From assembly GCA_000231825.2 (NCBI GenBank), contig JH720388.1:115063-179062 (forward strand): 64,000 nucleotides of DNA, given 5' to 3'. The stretch comes from Tetrahymena elliotti 4EA. Taxonomy: Eukaryota; Ciliophora; Oligohymenophorea; Hymenostomatida; Tetrahymenidae. Position 1 is the stretch's first letter, and each line of letters begins with the position of its first letter. The notes under the pieces are model-generated. The model worked only from the letters and a program-made list of their open reading frames with translations, ran no database searches and was not told where the DNA came from. This document shows positions 1 to 12,184 of the stretch, in pieces. A program made the translations under genes and the position numbers.

Positions 1-390
1 CTCCCTTTTTTGCTATAGTTAACTACAGGAAAAAGTTTTTTGCAAGATTCTTAATTTTTATCACAAAACTCAATGGATTATTTTGATAAGATGTAGCAAT
101 TCAAGAAATTTTATCCAAAAAATAATTTCGATAAAATACTTCATAAACTAAAACTTTCTCAACAAGAGTAAAAAAAACAAAAAAAAATCAAACTAGCTTC
201 AAAGGAGCGCCGTTAAAATATAGCCTTTTCAAACTTACCAAATATTTGTATCTTTTAAGGAAATACTAATGTTATTATGCAATAAGAATATGATATTAAT
301 TTATACAAACCAACCTTCCTATCATATGGAACAAAAATGCAAAGAAACACCAAATATCCTATTAATATTATTTCATAAATTTAGAAGTGA
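1..390 (+). CDS. C-terminal end of a CNBD potassium channel paralog (5' part outside window)
   Basis: An open frame from base 1 to the TGA at 388-390 gives about 129 residues with TAA/TAG read as Gln. It matches, nearly residue for residue, the last ~130 residues of the complete channels at 3780-8209 and 15962-20428. Shared motifs are LPFLLQLT.GKSF, an FDK..QFKKFYP..NFDK block, a lysine-rich KK.K.LA.KERRQNI stretch and INLYKP..LSYGTKM. The frame is undisturbed, so this copy may belong to an intact gene upstream. The transmembrane and nucleotide-binding parts are not in the window. The role is inferred only from the full-length paralogs. Confidence 0.8.
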
Positions 391-1130
391 TGGTTTTGAA
401 ATACTTATTAAAACTAAAAGTAGTTAATTTCTTAAAGGTACTTATATTAATTCATCTTAGTTTATTTTTTCAAGATCCTAAGTTACTTTATTTATTTTAA
501 TCAATTCTATCTTTTCAAAATAACTTAAAAATCCATTTTCATTTGTATAAAAATGTTTTCAACAAAAATTAATTTTGAAAATTCTTTAGATTATTTTTAA
601 TCAAAAATTCCTTTTAAAATTAAAACCATTTTTAGCTTTTTAGTTTGATTGATAAATATCATATTTCTGCCATTTTTAAAAATGTCGATAAAGAGATTGT
701 TAGAGATACAAATTTGTGAAATGAAAAGAATGATTATCTTTAGGATTTTATCAACATTGACAGATTTCAAATTTTAAAATTTGAATATTAAAAAGTTTAT
801 TTCTAGTTTTAAATCAAAACCATTATTTTTAACTATATATAAAAATATTTTTTATTGTAAATTTAGTTAAAAAACTATTAGTTTATTTTTTTACTCAACT
901 TTAAAGAATTAATAATTGTCAAATAATGTAATTTATAAAAAAAGTCTATTTAAAAAACTATGCATATTTTTTTTATTCAACTTTGAAGTAAAATAATGTG
1001 ATTTTTTAATTTGTATATTTTTAAAGTTTTTAAGGAGGAATATTTCACCTTTAAAAATTCATATATTTTTGTGTTATTGTTTTATGTCATTCGCTAAACT
1101 TTAATTATTGCTTTTATTAACTTTAAATAG
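391..1130. other. AT-rich spacer
   Basis: I see no coding signature on either strand. Homopolymer A/T runs dominate and TGA occurs in all frames. It separates the 3' end of the first channel copy from the next degraded copy. Confidence 0.5.
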
Positions 1131-2211
1131 CAAACAATTAGAAAATATTAATAATAAATAACAAATTAAGAAAGAGGATGAAGAAGTATAGCAACCAAAC
1201 AGTTCTAAAAAATTTGACAATTAAAAGACACTCCCGGTTAACTCTTCATTTATTGATTATTTAAAAAACTAGAGTAGGTTTTTTCCATCAAATGCAGACT
1301 TGAACAAATAAATTTGCAAATAAGTTTCAAATTTATCAACTGATGATGAACACTCCTAAAACTAAAATCAGATTTAATAAGATAATCAAAATTAAAAGTA
1401 AATAAAAATAGAAAATAGGAGAGAAAGTCAAAAGTGAATAAATTATTAAATTCTAGAAATGATTCTAAGAAAATCTAAGCTAAAATGAATTAAGAAGTTC
1501 TATGGAATAATTATTATTATAAAATATTATTTCACTGAATTTAGTCAAAAGACAAAAAAAATTCTTTGCTGTCATAAAAAGTAAATGAAATAAATTCTAT
1601 TAATAAGAGTGATAATACTTTTAATTCTATAATATCTGTTAATAAAATTGCAGCAGACAATTTATCTCCTCAGAACATTAACAGGAATAATATGAATTAG
1701 TAAGATATTGAAATCAATAATAAATAAAAGTAATAGTTAAAAAATATTCAACAAAATTAACACAGCAGCACCTCAGAAAATGCTTAATTTATTGAAAGGC
1801 TATCAAAATTAATTTAAGAAAGCGAGATACCTCTTTTACTTTAATTAACAACAGGTAAAAGCTTTTTACAAGATTCTTAATTTCTATCTTAAAATTCTAT
1901 GGATTATTTTGATAAGATGCAAATTTTTAAAAAGTTTTATCCTAAATTTAACTTTAATAGAGTAATAAGCATGTTTAAAATTAACCAATAAGAATTAAAA
2001 AAGAAAAAAAGAGCAAGGCTGACTTTATAGGAATGTCGCTAAAATATAGTTTATAAAATCATTTTTTAAAGGAGAGATTAATATTATCAGATTAGTTTAA
2101 TAAGATTATAATATTAACCAATACAAACCTACCTACTTATCTTATGGAACAAAAATGTGCAAAGGTATTGTTAACTATCCTTTTACTTTTAACCCTAAAA
2201 ATTCTAATTGA
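1131..2211 (+). pseudogene. Degraded C-terminal half of a CNBD potassium channel copy
   Basis: This stretch aligns with the cytoplasmic tail of the two complete channel genes. The acidic/Gln-rich linker is recognisable (IDYLKNQ... for TDYLKSQ..., and LSTDDEHSQNQ for QSVDDSSQFQNQ). The terminal module follows (PLLLQLTTGKSFLQ, MDYFDKM, FKKFYP, YLSYGTKM). Reading it needs at least three frame changes. TGA interrupts the tail at 1435-1437 and again near 1536, and an extra A near 2078 shifts the frame in front of the final YKPTYLSYGTKM. No transmembrane region or CNBD precedes it. It is best read as a truncated, decaying tandem copy. Confidence 0.75.
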
Positions 2212-2280
2212 ATGTAATTATAATCCCAAAAAAATAAAACATTAATAACTTATGTTAAATTAATAAGAATCAGAAAGGGG

Positions 2281-2560
2281 ATAACTATATTAGTAAAATT
2301 TCCACAAAACGCAAGAAAAGAAAATATATAAATTTCTTAGAAAGTCAATTAATAATATGAGAATTAAATAGAATGTATTTTTTATGTAAAAATTAGGTAT
2401 TCAAGTAGAAGAATAATTTATTTGAATGAAAAAGAATCTAATTACTGTAATTATGAACATATATTGAAGAAATATGAAAAAAAATTTTTGAACCTTTTGG
2501 TATTTGAAGATTTTACCAAGTCATTTCTTTTAATTATATTTAGAAATATATAGATAACTA
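2281..2560 (+). pseudogene. Relic of the pre-transmembrane region of a CNBD channel
   Basis: One frame free of TGA resembles the part just before S1 in the intact copies. VKIRYSSRRIIYLNEKE corresponds to LKIRYSNRRIDNLSSKE of the 15962 gene and LKIRHSNRRLDNLTDKE of the 3780 gene. Similarity fades after about 2480, and no pore or CNBD follows. It sits directly behind a C-terminal relic, as expected if successive tandem copies were deleted internally. Short and diverged. Confidence 0.5.
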
Positions 2561-2639
2561 AGATATTAATTGTATTATTTTGCATAATTACTTCTAATAG
2601 AGTAATTTAAATTTTATTCTCCATTCCAATAAAAAACCT

Positions 2640-3480
2640 AAGATTTTAATATTTTTACAAGTTTTACATGCTATTTTCTTCCAACTTAGCTTTGTGATTC
2701 TTATTAGGTAAATCAGTTACCTAAAATATTTTTTTACTAATGCAAACCTTAAATTCTATTTCAGTATCTAATGGTAAATCCCTCTAACTATTTTACTGAG
2801 TCCTCCTAACATATTTACGGATTGAATACTTATTACTTTAATAGCATAAACTACTACTTAAAAAGTCTTTTGTACAATAATCCTTGTCCTTTGTTTCATC
2901 TCTAACTAATCCAAAAACTAAAGAGTTTTCTTTTTCTGAATCAAACTATTTAGCTGACATTTTGAAAATATATTTTTTACCATTTTCAATCAAAGTATTG
3001 CTATAAAAATTTCCCCCTTAATTTAATTATTTGCATGAGAATGAAAATTAATTCAGATCATTTTTAGAAAACTTTAATCCTGCTGAAAATAAGACTTAGA
3101 GAAATCTATCCTAGGTAATATATCAACATATTTTCTATCTAAATTTTTAATCTTTTTCTCCTTCTTGTATAAATAATTAAAATTATGTAAGGCCTATTGC
3201 ATCTTTTCCTTGATTTGTTATGGCTTATTTAGTGAAATATGCTGTTCTAAAATTTTATATTCTTCTATTAGGTTTTTTAGAGTTTCAGTATTGCTTTTCG
3301 AATTCTGTTAGACATTCAATAAAAATTATTTTGTTTGAGCTATTAATTGAACTTAGTTAATTCCATTTTATGTAATTATATTTTTTAATTCAATCAGTCT
3401 AGAAATTTCATTGTATTCATTATCTATTTTATGCTAGTTAAGCTGCTCAGAGTATGTGTTTTTTGTTCTAAAGTCTTTTA
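2640..3480 (-). pseudogene. Frameshifted relic of a coiled-coil/B-box-type protein
   Basis: The minus strand encodes a Glu/Lys/Gln-rich coiled coil (3470 to about 3070). One base of frame shift near 3055-3070 leads into a globular C-terminal region with motifs GGNFYSN, KKYIFKM, LVFGLVRDET, LPLDTEIEFKVCI and FQVTDLPN. The same order occurs in the intact protein at 34544-35767: Gln-rich coiled coil, then GQAFFKYG, KKYTVRF, YFMIGLIDW, EMRIDI and LQFLDYPN. The two are therefore distant paralogs. I found no start codon or zinc-binding N-terminus here. A sequencing indel could also explain the single shift. Confidence 0.55.
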
Positions 3481-3779
3481 ATCTATGATAAACATTACAA
3501 TAAACTAAGTTCATTATTATGGGATTATAATAAAAATTTTATTATATCAGCATATATGTAAATTTTTTTGAAAATCAGTTTATTTTTAATAGAATTAAGT
3601 CTTTACTTTTGTTAACAAAATCAATAGAAATATTGAATGGCTTATTTTTTCTTTTACTTTTACTATTGAATAAAAGTTTTCTTACATTAAAATCCTATAA
3701 TAGTGCATTTTAATTAGTTCTCAATTCTTATTAAATTTTAGTGTTAATTAATAGTTATCACACATTAAGAACAAAGAAA

Positions 3780-6700
3780 ATGGATAAAAAGGGAGACAAT
3801 TCAAGTAAAAACAGAAGGTAGCATTCAAGTCTTTTATTCTTCTAAATTCGTAATGAAGAGAATAAGTAATCAGATCTAGAGATCAAAGATATTTCTGGTG
3901 ATAGGATTGGTTAAAGATAACTTTTTCAAAACCAAATAAACCAGCCTCATAAAATTCATGATGGTGATAGAGAAATATCATACAAAAGCTTTTAAGCAGA
4001 TTTAAGTGAACCTATTCAAAAATCTCTAAAAGAAATTAATAATAATTCATCTTTTAGAAAGAGTCTATAAGGATTGGCATCTGCTTACCCTAATTAAGTT
4101 TGTTCTAATGAACAAATGCATATTTTATCTTAGGCAAACTATGATTAGCATCATTAAGATGATACTAAAGTAGTATCATCACAAAGTAGTAGGAAAAATA
4201 TAATTTTAGAAGAAAGCAGAATTTAAGATTTTATAATGAATTAGTAAGATAAAGATAGCAGTAGCTTTTCCGAAGAGGAAAAGTCAAACAATGAAAACAT
4301 AAACAATTTGGTAGAAAAGATTGAATATTAAAATTAATCATCCAAGATGGAAGATAGTTCAGAAAATTAACAGGATTAAGGACAAATTGAGATAAAAGAT
4401 GATATGATATTTGAAAAGAATTTAAAAAAACTTGGAACAAGAGTAAATTTATCAGTGAAAAACTAAGTATTGAATCAATAAGAAACTATGGTCTAATAAA
4501 AGTATAAGTAGAATTTTCAAAAGGCAAGCAATATTATAAGTAGATTATTGAACAACTCAATGAATAGAATCATGAGAATCAGGCAAAATGTGAAAAACTT
4601 TGTTTTTAATCTAAAAATTAGGCATTCTAATAGAAGGTTAGATAACTTGACTGATAAAGAATTCTAAAATATTAATGATTTATCTCATTTCTATCGCTAA
4701 AAAGATAAAAATCGTAGAACTTTTAAATTATTCGTTTTTATGAGTAAAATTTTAAAGAGATCTTAAAAATTAGCACTATTTATGCCAACTGATACATCCA
4801 GAGTCATTTGGGATTTACTTCAAGTTGTCTTTACTTACGCATTTTTTTATTTCTATTCGATTATTATATTTTTTGATTAAAATGAATTCGACACCAACTC
4901 TATCCAGTAGATCAGTTTTTATGCCTTCATCATTTTCTTAATTGATATTTTAGTTAATTTAAATACTGCTTTTTTTGATAAAGACATCATTATAACTACG
5001 CGCAAACAAATTGCGAAAAAGTATTTCCTTTCATCAATATTCTTCACAGATCTTGTGAGTATGTTTGTTCTTGGTTCTAAAGTTATATACTCAAATTCAT
5101 TTATTAGTAATAACACTAACTAAAGCCTGTTTTTATTTGGACTAAACATACTTATTTTCTTAAAAGGAAATGGAATTTCCTACAAAAAAAAACGGTTTGA
5201 TTATATATTTACATTAACAGAAAATTAAAAGCACATCTGTAAGCTAATAAATTAATTAGCCTCTGTAATTTCAGTTGCTCATATTGGTAAAATATTAAAA
5301 TATTTTATATTATTTTTTATAAATTGTATATAAAGCTGCAATAGGGTGGTATTTTGTTGGAGTCTAAGAGTTAAATAATTATTAATTTAATTGGCTGGAG
5401 AAGCTAGGTATACTCTAATACACATATTACTAAAAATACATATATTCTATTTACTGGTCTATTACCACAATGACAACAGGTATATAATTATCTATATTAT
5501 TTTAATAATCTCCATCTTTTTTGTAAAAAATTAGTGGGTTATGGAGATATTTCAGCATCAAACTCAGCTGAAGCTCTATATATTACAATTATGATGATTT
5601 TATTTAGTTGTGTTTTTGCTTATTCTATTAATAATATTGGGTTTATTCTTTAAGAAATTGAAAGGTCTTCAAAGTAACTTAATGATGATATAACTACAAT
5701 CTAAAGGTAAATTAGACGTTTTTCTTATTAATCTTAAGATTATTAATTTTTAGGTATTTAATCAGGAAGGATGTGAATATTTAGCTAAAAAGTAGGGTGA
5801 GACATTACTTATCATTTTTAGCTTAAGAGTAAAAAGATAGAGATAAGCAATAGGAGGATAAGATACTTTCAGTTCTTTCTAATAAGCTGAGAGATGAAAT
5901 AACTTAAGAAGTTAACTCTAAAATTTTAAATAACTACCTTATTTTTAGTTCTAATTTTTCTAAATAAACTTTGAATAAGCTAATATTTATCATGTAAGAA
6001 ATTCTAGTTAATCCAAATGAGGTCATAATTACTGAAGGTTTATCTGATGATTCTTCAATATATTTTATTTAAAACGGAATTATTGAGATATACCAGTAAT
6101 AAATTTAGAAGCAAAATAGAATTAGTGTGATTAAAACTCTAACTAAAGGATAGATATTTGGAGAAATTTCTTTCTTCTCTGGTCTGAACAGATAGGCATC
6201 TGCTAGAAGTGTGAATTTATCAACACTTTACAAAATTAATAGAGATGAGTTTATTGAATTATTAAAGGAGAATCCAGAAGATTTTGAAAGGTTTAAAATG
6301 ATTTAGGACTAAATAATATTTCAAAAGGATATAACTATTACTCATTCTGAGTGCTATACTTGTAAGAATAGTGGACACTTAGCTAATTAGTGTCCAAGGA
6401 CTCACTAATATTTTGATAAATAGTTTGTCATTTTGAAGGAGAATTTTTCTATATTTTAAGAAAGGGTTTTTAAATAAAGAAGCAACTTTAAATTCAAATC
6501 AAATGCCAAGTAAATTTTCAATTGAATTTTAAATTATTAAAATAAATTTTATTTGAAGACTGCTAAAGAAAAAAAATATTGGATTAGTGTAGAGACTTAA
6601 ATAAAGCATTAAAAAGGAAAATGAAGAGATTTATCAAATGTTCACTAATGAAGAGAATCTAATCACTGATGGTTCATAATCTTAATTTGGAAATGACGAT

Positions 6701-8209
6701 GATGAAGAAGAAGAGGAGGATTCATAAAGTTAAATAACAAATCAATTTGAAGATAATGAAATTTAGGCTAACCTTAAAAAAATACAGTAACAACTAGAGA
6801 GGATGGAAAAATAAGGAAAAACTATGAACTAATCTAACTCAAGCATATCTAATGAAGATTCTGAATAATAATTTTAAAATTTAGAAAGCCAGCTACATAA
6901 TCTTAACCCTAATTTTATATATGAAAATTAAGATATAGCAAGAGCTAAATCAAATACCATTAATTCATAAGGTTATTCTAAATCAATTGAACCAACTGAT
7001 AGTATAGATTCATATTAGGATTCTCTGAACATAAGCTAAAACAAGCCTGTATATTATCCTGAATCTATCAAAGCAATATACAAAAAGGAAACAAAAATAG
7101 AAATACCTTCTTCTATGCTAAATTAAGAAGATGAGGAAGGATAAAATTCAACTAAATCAAAGAAATATGATAAATCAAAATAAATTCAATAAACTATTAA
7201 TGCATAATTTACAGATTACTTAAAAAGCTAAATGAAATAAGGTCCTTCTTACAATAACTTGAATAAATAAATGTAAAAATAAGCATCAAATTAATCTGTG
7301 GATGACAGCTCTCAATTCTAAAATTAAGATATTATTATTCAAGGATCTAAATTGGATAATAATTAAAGAAAATCTAAAAATAGTCATTTGCAGCCTTAAA
7401 AAAAGAACTCTTCTTATTAGAAAAATTTACTATAGAACTAAAGCCAAAAAGATTTGAGAAATTCTGTAGAGTAAATGATATTACAGAATTTTGTTTCTAT
7501 GAATTATGCCCTAGAAAAAAGGAATTCTGCACAGCAATAAAAGAGCCATGATAGTACTCTTAACATAGATAAAATTTCAAAAATATAGAGTTCAAACCTA
7601 TCAATAAGATCAATAAGAGATTTAGGTTAATAGAAATCCAACCTGTATTCATATAGTAGGAGTAATAACAATAACAACAACAACAACAACAATTTTTCTT
7701 AATAGGATTAGGATTAAAATAAAAAATAATAATAAGGAGATTAAATTAATTAAAATTAGAATGAAAATCAATTGATTATGGAGAGAATATCTAAATTATT
7801 TTAAGCCAGCTAATTGCCATTTTTACTTTAATTAACAAATGGAAAAAGTTTCATGTAAATGTAAGAGTCTTAGTATTTATCCATGGATCTCTTTGATAAA
7901 ATTTAATAATTTAAAAAGTTTTATCCTGAAAATAACTTTGACAAAGTTCTCCATAAATTAAAAATTTCATAATTAGAATTAAAGAAGCAAAAAAAGAACA
8001 AATTAGCCTCGAAAGAACGCAGATAAAATATTGGATTTGGAAATTCTATCAGACTTTCTATATTTTAAGGTGGTAATTCCAATATACTCAGAATGAAGCC
8101 TTAGGAGTATGATATTAACTTATATAAACCAACATATCTATCATATGGAACAAAAATGCAGAAAGGTATCACCTATCCTATAAATATGATTTCTCAAGCA
8201 AATAACTGA
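3780..8209 (+). CDS. CNBD-containing voltage-gated-type potassium channel with CCHC zinc knuckle, copy 1
   Basis: Five exons (introns 5287-5335, 5480-5534, 5707-5753, 6510-6558) join to 1410 codons including TGA, with exact phase closure. The 1409-aa protein has a long Gln/Asn/Ser-rich N-terminus, then S1 (~342), S2 (~380), S3 (~414) and S5 (~480-510). The pore reads WSITTMTTVGYGD (~545-556) and is followed by S6. The TVGYG filter indicates K+ selectivity; the layout is that of EAG/HCN/CNG-type plasma-membrane channels. A cyclic-nucleotide-binding domain spans ~680-785, with phosphate-binding cassette FGEISFFSGLNRQASARS near 742. A CCHC knuckle (CYTCKNSGHLANQC, ~807) follows directly. The tail is acidic, Gln-rich, has an Asn run, and ends in a conserved module from ~1279. 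S4 lacks the usual Arg ladder. The ligand and physiological role are not visible. Confidence 0.9.
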
Positions 8210-9100
8210 TGCTTCATATAAATTTATTATTATCTTTTGTTAATATTATATATATAAGTGAATCTAAAGATTCTGTCAGCTTATTTCTGACTATAAGATA
8301 TAAGCTTTATTTATTTGTCCTCTTCTTATTTTATAATAATAAAACTTTTAAAGTATTACTTTTTTTGATCATATATTTAAATTAAACATAAAATATATTT
8401 TAAAAAAATTATGAAAGGAATTAGGATTGATTTTAATAAAAACATTGTTTTTAATTTTTCGCCTAAATAATTTAAAGTTCTGTATTACTTTTATTTGAGC
8501 TCAATCTTTTTAAAAATTTTTTTTTATTTTTAAAATTATAAAATTCCTTATTTTCATTAATTTATCTTACTTATTCAAACCTTTTTTGAATAGTTTATTT
8601 ATTGAATTAAAAATAAAAAGTAAATGCAAAACATTTATTTGTGAAAAGGTTTTAATTTTCTTTATAAAATACTATTTTTGTTTTTAAATGCTTATTAATT
8701 CTATTATAAAAATACATGTAAAATCCTAAATTTAACTTCCAAATAGTTTTTCATATTTTTAGTATTTAAATAGTAATGCAACATTGAATTTATACTTTTA
8801 TGTTCTCGAAAATTGTTTTTAATCATCAACAATTTATTAGCGAAAAATACAAATAGAAATAAAAAGAAAATGAGATAAAATAGTTTTTTGAGTTACTGCG
8901 ACAAAATAATGATTTCCTTTTTTATATTTTTATTTTATTTTTTTTAAAAAAGCTAAATAAATCCAAAAACTTAGAGAAAAGTTAAATCCTTAACTTAAAT
9001 TTCAAGTATCTATCATATTTGATATTTTTATAGAAATAATTCCTATTTATTATTCGTACAAATTAATTTTTTAATTTGTGTTTACCTTTAAAAAATTATA
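8210..9100. other. AT-rich spacer, 5' part of a tandem duplication unit
   Basis: Non-coding as far as I can read. From about 8440 onward it is repeated, diverged, at about 12190-12790: the motif gcctaaat followed by aaagttct, the aaatactatttttgtttt stretch, and a run reading gttttttgagttactg. It is therefore the upstream flank of the duplicated LRR gene. An ATG at 8870 in this flank is absent from the second copy, so I do not call it a start. Confidence 0.5.
9034..9089. repeat. 56-bp segment inverted relative to the tandem copy
   Basis: This segment is the reverse complement, with a few mismatches, of 12892-12947. The sequence on both sides (tttgatatttttat before, gatgaataagaaattttt after) is in the same orientation in the two copies. 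It is thus a micro-inversion inside an otherwise direct tandem duplication. Both arms measure 56 bp in my count. Confidence 0.8.
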
Positions 9101-9104
9101 AGAC

Positions 9105-11996
9105 TTTTTAGTGATGAATAAGAAATTTTTCCTAAGACTATTGTAAAAATCTTAGCCTAATATAAACAATTGGAGCATCTTATCATTGATATCAGGTAAA
9201 AATCTGAATCTATTAAGTACATCTCATATTTTAATTTTTTATGTTTTTATATTGCAAAAAGCGAAAGCAGTTTTTCAGATTTTAATATGCATTATTTTGG
9301 GTCAGCTTTAAATGTCCTGTTGGAGTAGAATAATATCCAGAAAATTCAAATAAATTTAGGGTATTTCTAATTTCACAGTTTAAATGTTTTAGAAAAATTA
9401 AAAATTAAAAAAAGGTATAACAATATTGGTTAAGAAGGAGTTATTAGTTTAAGTAGGATTTTTCATTATTACAATTGTATACATACTTTATCTTTAAAAT
9501 TAAAGTAAAGATTTATTAAAAGCCTAATAAATAAATTAAAAAAATTCTCACTCATTTTTAAATCAAAATATATTTTAGTAGTAATCCAATAAACGATAAT
9601 GATGTTAATTCCTTATGTTATCATTTACAGAGATGTAAAAATATAGAAAATTTGACTTTATCTTTATCGTAATATTTTCATTTTATTTTTTGTTTCAAGT
9701 CATTTATTTCTTTGAGCAATAAATTGTTTTTTTAATATTAGAAGTACTAAAATAACTTCATAAACTCCTTAATATTTAGTACTTATGGGTTCTTCAGTAT
9801 TGGCTAATCTTTCTATCTTCAATTTATGCATGAGGTATTATAAAAAATGATTAAATTTAAATTATTTCTTTCAATTATTTTTTGAAAAGTTTTAACAATA
9901 TTGGTGATGAAGGAATTAGTAACTTAGGACCTGCTTTTTAATATTTAAAGAAAATTACCTCAATGAAAATTTATTTAAGGTTTATCAATATTTTAATTTA
10001 CCATAATGTTTAAATAATAGAAATTATTTTAAAATAAGAAAAACTGGAATAAATTCAAAAGGAGTGTCTTATTTTAGCTAAAGCCTAAGTCAAATCTAAA
10101 CTTTAGAAAATTTAACCATTAATTTCGTGTAATTTATTGAAATAATCTTTTCTATTTTATTGGAAACATAAAATGGCTTAATCTAAATAAATTTACTCAA
10201 AAAATTCATTAAAATATTTTGACTCACATTTTTTCCTTTAAAAAGACAGAATAATATTTGCCCAAAAGGTAAAAGCTACTTAGGATTAGCATTATCAAAA
10301 CTTACAAATTTATCTAGTTTAAACTTGTATCTATAGTAAAGTTCTGTTTTAAAACTGAATGTTATTTAGTTATCTTTTTTATTTTAACATATTAATAAGG
10401 GAAAATAATATTGAGCCATCTAAAACTGAAAAAGCAATAAATAAGGTTAAGACTTTCTTCTTCTCAAATAAAAACTAGAAATGTGATCAATTAATAGAAT
10501 GTGTTTCATAATGTGCTAATTTGTAAAGTTTTGCTCTTGAACTTGGGTAAATAAATAGACAAACAATATCCTCATTTCAAAATAATTTTTACTAATTTTT
10601 TTAAAAAGCTCAAATAACATTAGTTCTAGTACAGCTATTAGTATAGGAAATTCTTTAAAGAGCTTCATTAATCTATAAATTCTTAAACTTGAATTTTGGT
10701 AAACTTAATTCCATTTAATAATAATTATTTATTTTATCAAATCAAATATTTTTAGTGGAAATTAAATTGGCTTAGAAGGATTTACTGGCTTATGCAAAGG
10801 ATTATAATATTGTACAAATCTTGATACTTTGCATATTTTGATTGGGTAAATAAAATAAATCTTAATTTTAAAAAATAGCTTGAATTTTCTATTAATTGCT
10901 AATCATATAGTTTAATAAAAAATAAAAGGAAGAATTAAATTGACGAATAAGGAATTAAATAATTAGAATCAGTCTTTATAAAATTGCAAAAACTCTCAAA
11001 TTTACTATTAGATTTTAGGTAATTGATTTTTAAAAAATGTTTTTCCTTAATTTAAGTTAGTTCATGAAATATTTAGAAAAAATTTTTAAAATAGCAAAAA
11101 CAAAATTAATTCATCTGGGATATTTAAATTGAGTACTAGTCTAGCTTATTGCTTGAATTTGTAATCTATTAAGCTATTTTTTCAGTAAAAATCATTTATT
11201 AGATTTTTAATTCTAATTCTTTTTTTTCTTAACATTTCTTTCAAGGATTAAATTCTTTTTTTTAATATTTACTACCTACCAATCTAAATAATTTTTAAAT
11301 AAATTAAATTAGAAATGATAGTGTTTCTGACTAAAGTATAAATTTTATAGGTTTTGGATTAAAAAACTGCTTAAAATTAATAAATATATAGCTAGATCTA
11401 AGGTAAATAATTTTATTAAGGATTAAAAAAATATCAAAAGTTTTTAATAGCATTTCAAAAACTATTTAAAGATATAAAATTATTTTATTATTTAAAAGAG
11501 ATGGGTTAGTTTCCTAATAAGGTTTAATCTTATTTATTTAGCATCTATAAATGCTAACAAAAAATTTGAAGATTTTAAAAATTTAGATAAAGTAAATTAT
11601 TTTACTTTGAAGAAATAAATTTAGGATTTACTTATTAAAAGGTATTGCTTTACATTAATTATTTCTGAAAAGGAAGTAGCATCTCAGTTGGAAAATTTTA
11701 CACAATTATAAACTCTTAGATTGGTTATCAATGATGATAATGAAAGGTAAATATTTTGATCAGATATTTGAAATTTTATATTTAGAAAATTCTTATAAAA
11801 AAAATAAAAGTTAAGTTTAAAACCTTCTAAATCAAGAAATCTCTAAAAATTTCAAAAATAGATTAATAAAATTAAAACGACTTGTCAATTATTAAATTAA
11901 ATTAGCAGACCTTTGAAGATTACAATTTTATTAAATATCTAAAAAAATAATGATAAGAATATTTTCATTAATAATTTTATATAAAATTTTATATGA
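9105..11996 (+). CDS. Leucine-rich repeat protein, one repeat per exon (LRR copy A)
   Basis: About sixteen short exons (80-150 nt) are separated by AT-rich introns of 45-100 nt. Each encodes one ~28-residue LRR of the pattern N.I...G...L...L..C.NL..L.L.L, and most end at a GT right after the last Leu. Clear repeats begin near 9110 (ILAQYKQLEHLIIDI), 9411 (NNIGQEGVISLSRIF), 9567, 9894 (NNIGDEGISNLGPAF), 10035, 10246 (ALSKLTNLSSLNLYL), 10400, 10610, 10750, 10930, 11095 and 11308. The last exons (11640-11996) are Lys-rich and close at TGA 11994-11996. LRR proteins are interaction scaffolds; no enzymatic domain is visible. The first exon and start codon are not resolved, so the 5' limit is approximate. 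Every repeat I read in this copy is open. Confidence 0.65.
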
Positions 11997-12184
11997 AGAT
12001 ACCTATACCTAAATTAGCTAAATTAGCGAATAAATAGAACTTGGATATTTTATACTCTGTAAAATCAGCAAAATAATTTTAAACATTTTTATTAAAGTAT
12101 TTCCAATATACTTAATCAATACCATTTTTAAAATAGAATATATTTTTAATTTTTGTGAAGCACTACTTTTTAAAGTTATTTTAA

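Noticed and set aside
300..325. Sequence caaaccaacct resembling part of the Tetrahymena chromosome breakage sequence
   Set aside because: It matches only partially and falls inside the coding sequence for the conserved NLYKPTFLSYG motif. No telomere addition is seen.
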